Shown here piece by piece: positions 1 to 6,189 of a DNA stretch of 7,962 nucleotides. The position numbers and the translations under genes are program-made. Positions within the stretch are counted from its first letter, which is position 1. Every line of letters starts with the position of its first letter. A model generated the notes under the pieces. The model made no database searches and had not been told where the DNA came from. It saw nothing but the letters and a program-made list of their open reading frames with translations. Origin of the DNA: Chitinivibrionia bacterium (lineage in GTDB: Bacteria > Krumholzibacteriota > Krumholzibacteriia > WVZY01); contig JACQXT010000166.1 in the NCBI GenBank assembly GCA_016208665.1, positions 1 to 7,962 on the forward strand. The letters are read 5' to 3'.

Positions 1-439
1 CAACAAGTACCTCGATATCCCGGTATTTCTTGAGGCTGATATCCGGCCGGACTTCCACGCTCACTTCAAGGGTGATGGGCTCGCCTTTTTTACCCTTGAT
101 GCTCTCGAAATTGGGGTCGCCCACGGCTGCTATCTTCTCTTTCATAAGGGCCATCTCGTAAATCTGAGGAAGCAGGTTCTGGACCGCATCCGAATGAATC
201 ACGTCCCCGTAGTTCTTCCAGATATATTTCTCCGGCAGTCTGCCTTTGCGGAACCCGGGTATCTTCAAATCCGACTTTAGTTTTCTGAATACCGCGGCTT
301 CTTCTTTTTCCACTTCCTCGAGGGGAATCTCTATAGTAAGCATCCTCTTGCATTGGCCGGGTTCCGATACCTGCACGGTAAAGTTCCTGTCCTGAAGATC
401 GTGGTCGTGGTCGTGGTGATGATGATGTGAATCGTGCAT
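1..439 (-). CDS. tig: Trigger factor, N-terminal part (5' end of gene; continues off the left edge)
   Basis: Ribosome-bound chaperone and peptidyl-prolyl isomerase that meets nascent chains at the exit tunnel. The visible 146 codons cover the ribosome-binding domain and the start of the next domain. The ribosome-docking signature GFRKGR is at residues 62-67, followed by the usual conserved stretch (IHSDAVQNLLPQIYEMA) and the ITLEVSVEVRP strand. No stop occurs before the window edge. ATG at 439 is preceded by GGAG with 5-nt spacing. A GTG at codon 22 (376) with AGGA 8 nt upstream is an alternative that would remove the tail. The first 14 residues are MHDSHHHHHDHDHD, eight of them His, ahead of a normal core that begins near residue 20. 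The tail is not part of the standard family architecture and may bind metal (inference). The gene starts 15 nt after the tRNA-Leu 3' end, so the two are probably co-transcribed. Family identity is firm; tail function is unknown. Confidence 0.93.
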   Translation of the reverse strand, partial: MHDSHHHHHDHDHDLQDRNFTVQVSEPGQCKRMLTIEIPLEEVEKEEAAVFRKLKSDLKIPGFRKGRLPEKYIWKNYGDVIHSDAVQNLLPQIYEMALMKEKIAAVGDPNFESIKGKKGEPITLEVSVEVRPDISLKKYRDIEVLV

Positions 440-454
440 GATTTCTCCATTGCG

Positions 455-540
<86 letters not shown>

Positions 541-597
541 ATAGCTGAAATGCCGTGTTGCTGGAATTGCCGACCAATGACAAAAGTAGCGGCGACG

Positions 598-626
598 AAG
601 TAAGTGTTTGGCGCTCTTACGGTCAA
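598..626 (-). promoter_or_regulatory. Candidate sigma-70 type promoter for tRNA-Leu and tig
   Basis: On the minus strand TTGACC (621-626) is a 5/6 match to the -35 consensus. It is followed after 17 nt by TTACTT (598-603), a poor -10 match. A start near 591 would leave a leader of about 50 nt before the tRNA 5' end at 540. A second -10-like box, TAAAAT, lies farther upstream (minus strand, about 675-680) but lacks a convincing -35. The -35 and spacing are seen directly; promoter activity is inferred. Confidence 0.3.
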
Positions 627-689
627 GCCAAATATGAGGGAGGCTCCGGGCCGGACCGAATAGAAGTAAGTTATTATTTTACTACATCT

Positions 690-754
690 TGCCTTGGCAG
701 AGGATGGCGCCAGCCTCTTCGCCGGCTTCTCTGCCCACCGGGATGCCGGCGAAG
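690..754. repeat. Cluster of three abutting inverted repeats
   Basis: Three dyads lie end to end in the gap between the hydratase gene and the tRNA: TGCCTTGGCA (690-699); a 20-bp dyad at 699-718 centred on TGGCGCCA with one mismatched pair; and a 10-bp perfect stem CTTCGCCGGC / GCCGGCGAAG (717-726 and 745-754) with an 18-nt loop. On the minus strand they begin about 36 nt after the hydratase stop codon. They could fold the 3' end of that transcript and stabilise or terminate it, though no T-run follows, only an A+T-rich stretch (about 670-690). No protein gene is supported in the 541-790 gap. Confidence 0.45.
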
Positions 755-790
755 GGGTCCGCCGTCTCTGATTCAACCTGGATTTCCCCT

Positions 791-1573
791 TTATTTCCCC
801 TTGAATTGCGGTTTGCGTTTTTCAAGAAACGCTTGAAGTCCTTCCTTCATGTCCTCGGTAGCGCACAACATGCTGAAAAGGGCCGCCTCATGCCGGCAGC
901 CGTCGTTGAAACTCATTTCGAGCCCGACATGCACCGCTTCCATCGCGGCTTTCATGGCCAGGGGGCCCTTCTCAAGAAGTACTCCCGCATAGGAGGCGGC
1001 CGCGGCCATCAACTGGTCGGGCGGTACGACGCTCGAAACCAAGCCTATTCTCAGCGCTTCGTTAGCATCTATGACGCGGCCGGAGACGATGAGATCGAGG
1101 GCAATTCCTTTCCCTACTATTCTCGCGAGACGTTGCGTTCCCGCGTATCCGGGGATGACCCCGAGGTTCACTTCCGGCTGGCCCAGTTTTGCTTTTTCGG
1201 ATGCGATTCTCACCGTGCATGCCATCGCGAGTTCGCAGCCTCCCCCAAGCGCAACCCCATTGATCGCCGCAATAGACGGCTTCCCCATCATTTAGAGGGT
1301 CCGGTAGGTATGCTGCCCGTGTTCCATGGTCTTGAGGGCCGTGAGCGGATTCAATTTGGCCAGTTCCGAGATATCCGCGCCTGCGGCGAACGCCTTATCT
1401 CCGGCGCCGGTTACGATGACGACTCCGACGTCGGGATCGCGGCTACAATCGAGAAATACGCTCTGAAGCTCCGAGATCGTTTTTGCATTCAAGGCGTTGA
1501 ACACTTTGGGGCGGTTCACGGTTACGTGTGCAATTCTATCCTTTTTCTCCAGAAGCACATATTCCAGGTCCAC
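791..1573 (-). pseudogene. Enoyl-CoA hydratase (crotonase family) interrupted by one in-frame TAA
   Basis: Enoyl-CoA hydratases add water across the trans-2,3 double bond of acyl-CoAs in beta-oxidation or related acyl-CoA pathways in the cytoplasm. With start GTG 1573 the gene has 260 codons, the normal family length, ending at TAA 791. Visible marks are HVTVNRPKVFNALN (16-29), the first oxyanion-hole segment FAAGADI (62-68), the second GGG (110-112), and both catalytic glutamates, E114 in GGGCE and E134 in GQPE, spaced 20 residues as in rat crotonase E144/E164. The C-terminus EKRKPQFKGK is typical. Codon 94 (1292-1294) is TAA, where relatives have Glu in the IENLGKP-type motif; GAA to TAA is a single change and the frame is unbroken across it. 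The stop is followed at once by ATG ATG, so a separate C-terminal chain could be made by re-initiation. That chain would hold both catalytic Glu but lack the first oxyanion-hole segment. The gene is divergent from the 951-aa gene. A sequencing error is an equal possibility. Exact substrate is not determinable. Confidence 0.9.
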
Positions 1574-1579
1574 TTCCAT

Positions 1580-1586
1580 CCTCCTT
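1580..1586 (-). promoter_or_regulatory. Strong Shine-Dalgarno that decides the hydratase start (GTG 1573)
   Basis: The minus strand reads AAGGAGG immediately followed by ATG (1577-1579), leaving zero spacing, which is too close for that ATG to be used. Two codons on, GTG (1571-1573) sits 6 nt from the end of the AGGAGG core, an ideal distance, and begins the protein at V/M-D-L-E-Y as in relatives. The more upstream ATG at 1624 would add an unconserved 17-residue leader. Confidence 0.7.
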
Positions 1587-1649
1587 ATCGAACCGTACGG
1601 CGGCAGAGCCACAGCTCTAACCATTTACATTTCAAGAAGTTGCTTCGTT

Positions 1650-1679
1650 ATGGTAAATCACCGGCTCATGAGCCGTCAA
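1650..1679 (-). promoter_or_regulatory. Candidate hydratase promoter with overlapping 14-bp palindromic operator
   Basis: On the minus strand TTGACG (1674-1679) and TACCAT (1650-1655) are spaced by 18 nt and match 5/6 and 4/6 of the sigma-70 consensus. An A+T-rich tract resembling an UP element lies directly upstream (1680-1692). A perfect 14-bp palindrome, CGGCTCATGAGCCG (1662-1675), overlaps the end of the -35 and fills much of the spacer, the classic place for a repressor operator. A start near 1642 gives a leader of about 70 nt to GTG 1573. Acyl-CoA pathway genes are often controlled by TetR- or GntR-family repressors, so a repressor is plausible, but no regulator gene is in the window. 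Confidence 0.5.
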
Positions 1680-1782
1680 TAAGAAAAAAATACCCGCATC
1701 CCACAAAAGCGGAATTGTATTTGCATACGTCCTCTGAGGTTACTGCAACCGGTTCTCCCCGTCCGAAAGGAGCCTTGGCAGT

Positions 1783-4638
1783 ATGAGACGCAATCGATCG
1801 CAGCTCTTGAGCTGGTTTAAAATAATGAGCGTGCTGATCATTCTTCTCGCAGCATCCGCTGCAGTTGCGGGAGAGGCAACGCCGCAGCTCGAGCAAGCGG
1901 CGGGAGAGGAATCCCGCGCTGTGTGCTTGGAGCTCCAAAAAACGCTCTCGGCCCTGTTCAGAACCCAGGCCGCGAACGGCGCATACCGCTTCGACGGCGG
2001 CGATTCATTGCTGCTCGAGTATCCCTTGGCGGCGACGCTTTCGCTCGAGATTCATAACACGCTCGGCGATCTCTCATTCACCAGCTCGGCGATCGCCTCG
2101 GTATCGCGGTATATCCATTATGTGCTCATGAACGAGGATGCCGACGAGGACTGCCTTGCGGAGCGCTCCGCCGCCTCGAGCGGACCAGGAGGGCGGAGCA
2201 GCATCGAGGATCCCGGATACAATGCGCTGCTTTCCCTGGAGTGCATGAGCCTGTCACAACTGTGCACCGCAGTGAAGAAACCGATCGACGCATTGTTCTG
2301 GCGGGAAGAGGCGCAGCTCATCGCGGCGCGGATCGTCGAAGCAACGTATGATCCCGAAGCCCGCTATTTCTTTCCGTACGACAACGCGGCGCAGGAGCGC
2401 CTGCGATACGTCCACGCGGCTTCCCTTCTTCCGCTCCTCTTCGACCGGCGGGCAGGAGACAACACGGCGGAACATGCGATACGCCGCTACGTGCTGGGTC
2501 CGGAATACTTCTACCCTGAGACTCCGCGTTCATTCCTCGCCTGGGCCGACTCAGCCGCGCGCAATCCCGAGGCGATAGACGCGGACCGGCTCTTCAAGAC
2601 GGCGGCGCTTCTGTGCGTTCTTCACCACAACGGATACGCCGAGATCGGGGAACGATACCGCGCACAGGCGGCGCTCGCGCTCGACTCGCTGCGCGATTCG
2701 ACAGGCGCCCGTTCGAGCCGGCCGTACGCGGCCGCGCTCGGGCATTTCCTGATCACGGGCCGGTATCGCACGCTGTTCCCCCTCTACAATTCCATGGACA
2801 TCCTGCGGGAGCTCGTTCTCGAAAAGCGTCCCCTGGACGATCCGGAAATCGTCAAACTCATCGAAAGCACCGCCGCCGTGAAACGCGTGCTTTGCGGAGA
2901 AGCCGCCTCCGGCGACGCCGGCGTGCTCGAAGAAGGAAGCCTTGAGGCACATATGCGCGGACTCTACATCGCGGTTTCGCGCCTCCGCGAACAGCTCAAG
3001 GTCATCACCATCATCTCTCCCTGGAAGGAATCGGCGTATTTCGGCGCGGAATTCCCGCGCGCCGTCGGCAGGCTCCTGGACGATGTCGTCGCGGATCTTC
3101 GCCGGGCGGAGAACATCCTCTTCGCCGCGGACGAGAGCGCGAGCGGCCTGCGCGTGTCGTGCGAGCTTCGAGACGACCGGCTCGTGCCCGAGCAGAAGCC
3201 GCAACTGGCGGTCTGCGTCACGGCCGGCGACCGGCCGGTCCGCCTGCGTTCCATCTCCGCCGACATTCCGCCGCAGCGGATCGTCCTCTTCGAGGGCCCC
3301 GGCGGCACGATGGCGGCCCCGGGCGATTCGACGCTGCAGTTCACGTTCGACGCCCCGGTCCGTTTGCCGAAACAAACCGGGATCTACCCGTTCTCCGTAT
3401 CCGTTTCGATCGAACGAGACGACGGCACAACCTATCGCCGCAATTTCGTGAAAGGCGTATACGTGGAGAAACCGATCGCGTTCGCGGTCGATTTCCCCCG
3501 CGGGCGCATTCTCCGGAACTTCGACCTGCCGATTGCGATCGCCATGAAAAAGAACACTCCGCGGAGCGTCTCCGCGCAGGCATCGTTTTACAGCCCGTCC
3601 GGTCTTTCCCTGAAGGAGGGCTGCGGCGCCGCTATTTCCATGGATGCGGCCCAGGACTCGGCGTATCTCAGCCTCCACGTCGTTTCTCCGCAGCCGTGCC
3701 GTCCCGGCTCGTTTCCGTTCGTTATAAAATTGTTTTGCGACGACGACGAGATGGGATTGGTGTCGGGCAGCTTCTTTAAACACTATCAATGGCTCTTTGC
3801 GGGGCCGTTCGAGCGCGGACCCGCCGGGGACCGTGAGCGTTACGAGCCCGAAAAGCGCATCAACCTCTTCGCCACGTTCAGGAGCGGCGGCAGGACCTTC
3901 TCGTGGAAGGATCTTCCGGAGAGCGCGTATGCGCCCAACGGCGAAATACTGCTGGACGCCCTCATGCCGGACGGCGGAGTGGGATTTTTGTTGACCGTCA
4001 TCCAGAGCGCCGTCCCGCAGAACTGCTCCTTGTTTCTCGCCTCGAACGCTTCGGCGGTCGTGTTCCTGAACGGCGCCGCCGCCGTGCAGGTGCCGGCCGG
4101 CGATTCATCGCCCCCGAAGCGCGCGACGCTTCAATTGAGAGAAGGATTGAACGAGATTCTCATTAAAACCGTGAGCACGGCGCCGCCGAAACTCCATTTC
4201 AAGCTCGGCGACGACGAATATCTCGCCTCCGACGAGTTCAACAACAACCTCTGGGAGCTGGTCGAGGGATATCGGACGTTCATCACGCGCACCGAAGACG
4301 CGGTCGAAGAACCCGGCGAAGTCAGGAAGCTCATTACGCTGTCGTACGTCGACAGGGACGCCCATTCCGTTTCCATCATCGGAAGTTTCAACGGATGGTC
4401 GCCGGATCACGCGACGATGCGAAGAGTATCGAAAAACAGGTGGGAGGTCACGGTGAACCTCGAACCGGGCAAGTACACGTACCGCTTCTTGATCAACAAC
4501 CGCCAGCACGTCCTTACCAAGAATCTGATGGATACGGAGGGAAAAATTCTGTACTCTTTGTCGAATGACCGTTCCGCTTCCGTAGAATGTTTTTTCGCAT
4601 GCGTGCACTATGCTGGACAACCGCACCGACAATCTTGA
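1783..4638 (+). CDS. Exported multidomain protein with C-terminal CBM48/AMPK-type glycogen-binding domain
   Basis: A 951-residue protein whose overall family I do not recognise. Residues 1-29 form a Sec signal peptide (RRNR start, hydrophobic 14-28, AVA/GE cleavage). Residues about 30-330 are helix-rich, with short repeats such as DPGYNALL (143-150) and YDPEARYFFPYD (189-200) that recall (alpha/alpha)6-barrel glycosidases like GH63, but no catalytic acid can be assigned. Residues about 390-445 are helical; about 450-665 look like two Ig/NEW3-type beta-sandwiches. HYQWLFAGPF (667-676) through LNEILIK (789-795) resembles the jelly-roll/PA14-like sugar-binding module often attached to glycoside hydrolases. 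Residues about 847-920 are a CBM48-like domain, with GSFNGW (867-872), a Trp at 887 and the closing PGKYTYRFLIN (895-905). ATG 1783 has AAAGGAG 10 nt upstream and keeps the signal peptide intact. It overlaps the flippase gene by 29 bp, pointing to a shared glycan role in the periplasm or outside the cell (inference). The gene is intact and stops at TGA. Confidence 0.9.
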   Translation: MRRNRSQLLSWFKIMSVLIILLAASAAVAGEATPQLEQAAGEESRAVCLELQKTLSALFRTQAANGAYRFDGGDSLLLEYPLAATLSLEIHNTLGDLSFTSSAIASVSRYIHYVLMNEDADEDCLAERSAASSGPGGRSSIEDPGYNALLSLECMSLSQLCTAVKKPIDALFWREEAQLIAARIVEATYDPEARYFFPYDNAAQERLRYVHAASLLPLLFDRRAGDNTAEHAIRRYVLGPEYFYPETPRSFLAWADSAARNPEAIDADRLFKTAALLCVLHHNGYAEIGERYRAQAALALDSLRDSTGARSSRPYAAALGHFLITGRYRTLFPLYNSMDILRELVLEKRPLDDPEIVKLIESTAAVKRVLCGEAASGDAGVLEEGSLEAHMRGLYIAVSRLREQLKVITIISPWKESAYFGAEFPRAVGRLLDDVVADLRRAENILFAADESASGLRVSCELRDDRLVPEQKPQLAVCVTAGDRPVRLRSISADIPPQRIVLFEGPGGTMAAPGDSTLQFTFDAPVRLPKQTGIYPFSVSVSIERDDGTTYRRNFVKGVYVEKPIAFAVDFPRGRILRNFDLPIAIAMKKNTPRSVSAQASFYSPSGLSLKEGCGAAISMDAAQDSAYLSLHVVSPQPCRPGSFPFVIKLFCDDDEMGLVSGSFFKHYQWLFAGPFERGPAGDRERYEPEKRINLFATFRSGGRTFSWKDLPESAYAPNGEILLDALMPDGGVGFLLTVIQSAVPQNCSLFLASNASAVVFLNGAAAVQVPAGDSSPPKRATLQLREGLNEILIKTVSTAPPKLHFKLGDDEYLASDEFNNNLWELVEGYRTFITRTEDAVEEPGEVRKLITLSYVDRDAHSVSIIGSFNGWSPDHATMRRVSKNRWEVTVNLEPGKYTYRFLINNRQHVLTKNLMDTEGKILYSLSNDRSASVECFFACVHYAGQPHRQS

Positions 4639-6175
4639 TGCGAATTGGCGTATTCTGAGAGACACCGCGATTTTAAGCGGCGCAGGATCTCTCTTCACCC
4701 TCATCAAGCCGTTGAGGACCGTCATTCTCGGACGCGTTCTGGGGCCGCACGACTACGGCCTGTTCAACGTTCCCCTGCCGTACGTGCAGCTGCTGTCGAC
4801 CTTCGCAAACCTCGGCTTCTCCGCGGCCTTGCTGCGCCTCCTCGCGCTCAAGCTGGGACGGAACGATCCGGCCGGCGCGCGGGCGATGTACCGCATCGGT
4901 CTTCTCATTACCTTCGCGAGCAGCATCGTGTGGTCGCTCATCCTCGCCGTCTTGAGCCCTCTCCTCGCCGAGCGGTTCGCTTCCGAACAACGGGCGGTGC
5001 TCTTGATCGCCGCAGGCGCCTGGATGATACCCGGCATCACCATGATGGCGGTGCTTTCGAACGTGTACCTCGCGTTCGAACGGAGCCCCCTGCTGGGCGT
5101 GGTTAAATCCATATACAGCCTTCTCGGATTCGTCATCCCCGTCGCGTTTGTCCTGATGTTCCGGCAGCCCCTGCATGTGGTGGTTTCCTTCGTGCTCGTC
5201 GAAACGGCGGGCGCGCTCATCGCGTTCTGGTACCTCGAGCGGCGCGCGATCCGCGGGCTGCCGTCCGAATCAGGGCGCGCCGGCGCCGATCTCGGACCTC
5301 TCGTGAGGCTTGCGCACAGCTTCTTCTACGCGAATCTCGGATGGATGATCATCAACTCGATCGACAGGATCATGATTCAGTGGTACTGCCCGGCGGAAGT
5401 GCTGGGGTTCTACGCCGTGGGCGTATTCTTCGTCAATTTCCTCAATATCATTCCGATGAACTTCGCGCAGGTGATCACCCCCGCGTTAACGAAGTCTCTG
5501 GCCAGGAACGAAATCGAAATTGCCTGGGCGACGATCAGGCAGACGACCAGGATCGTCAGCCTCATCCTCGCCCCGCTTGTTGTTTTTCTGTCCGTATTCG
5601 CCGACGAAATTGTCGTCGTCCTCTACTCCGACGCATTCGCCCCGGCCGGCTTGTTCGTGAGACTCCTTGCGGCCATCGCCGTACTCAACTACGTCTGCAA
5701 GCTCTCGTGGTCCATCATCGTAAGCGATGCCGACCCCGGCAAACGTTCGGCCGTGTACATCATCGCGGCGGCGATCAACATCGCGCTCAACTTCCTGCTC
5801 ATTCCCCGGTTCGGAGGAACGGGCGCCGCATGCGCCTCTTTGCTGTCGTTCGCCGTGCTTTCCGCGGCGCTGCAAGTGATGCTGCGCTTCAAAACGGGCA
5901 GGATTCTCCCCTTCGGACAGATTGCCGTTCCCATCCTCCTCGCCGGCGTTTCGGTGCCGGTCTATCTTCTCCTGGATATTGCCGGAACGATGCCGAAGCT
6001 CCTTGCGGGTCTCTCCCTCTCCACCGCGCTCTACATCATTCTCTGCGCCCGCACCGGAGCGCTGCGTGCATCCGACCTCCGCCATGCGGTGGAGCGGGCC
6101 GCTTCCCTGCCGCGGCCTATGCGGACCACGATCGAGGCGTGCGCGAAGTTCATGGAGCGGATTGCGCGCAGTTAG
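4610..6175 (+). CDS. Wzx-type oligosaccharide flippase (MOP superfamily)
   Basis: A 521-residue integral inner-membrane protein of the polysaccharide-transporter branch of the MOP superfamily, whose members flip undecaprenyl-linked oligosaccharides to the periplasmic face. The N-terminus carries the family motif GRVLGPHDYGLF (41-52), followed by about 12-14 hydrophobic helices. The central SIDRIMIQWY segment (from about 250) and the FAPAGLFVRLLA region with the following IALNFLLIPRFGGTGAACASLLSF stretch mark the second half and C-terminal domain. A basic, Arg-rich tail ends at TAG 6175. ATG 4610 lies inside the preceding gene and has no good Shine-Dalgarno, so translational coupling across the 29-bp overlap is likely. 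No ligase or polymerase gene is visible to tell O-antigen, capsule or exopolysaccharide apart. MurJ is a less likely alternative because flippases of that branch have different signature segments. Confidence 0.88.
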   Translation: MLDNRTDNLDANWRILRDTAILSGAGSLFTLIKPLRTVILGRVLGPHDYGLFNVPLPYVQLLSTFANLGFSAALLRLLALKLGRNDPAGARAMYRIGLLITFASSIVWSLILAVLSPLLAERFASEQRAVLLIAAGAWMIPGITMMAVLSNVYLAFERSPLLGVVKSIYSLLGFVIPVAFVLMFRQPLHVVVSFVLVETAGALIAFWYLERRAIRGLPSESGRAGADLGPLVRLAHSFFYANLGWMIINSIDRIMIQWYCPAEVLGFYAVGVFFVNFLNIIPMNFAQVITPALTKSLARNEIEIAWATIRQTTRIVSLILAPLVVFLSVFADEIVVVLYSDAFAPAGLFVRLLAAIAVLNYVCKLSWSIIVSDADPGKRSAVYIIAAAINIALNFLLIPRFGGTGAACASLLSFAVLSAALQVMLRFKTGRILPFGQIAVPILLAGVSVPVYLLLDIAGTMPKLLAGLSLSTALYIILCARTGALRASDLRHAVERAASLPRPMRTTIEACAKFMERIARS

Positions 6176-6189
6176 CGGGTAGCGGCGCG

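Noticed and set aside
679..790. Open minus-strand stretch reading ...DPFAGIPVGREAGEEAG... to a TAG
   Set aside because: It looks protein-like but has no start codon or ribosome site and lies over the inverted repeats, whose pairing constrains the codons. It may be remnant coding DNA, but this cannot be supported.
689..1786. A 365-codon open frame on the plus strand
   Set aside because: It lies opposite the crotonase gene in an antisense frame. Its product shows no family features, while the minus strand encodes a clear hydratase with catalytic motifs.
2551..3789. A 412-codon open frame on the minus strand inside the exported-protein gene
   Set aside because: Arg/Glu-rich low-complexity product typical of antisense frames in high-G+C coding DNA. 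The plus-strand frame has a signal peptide and domains.
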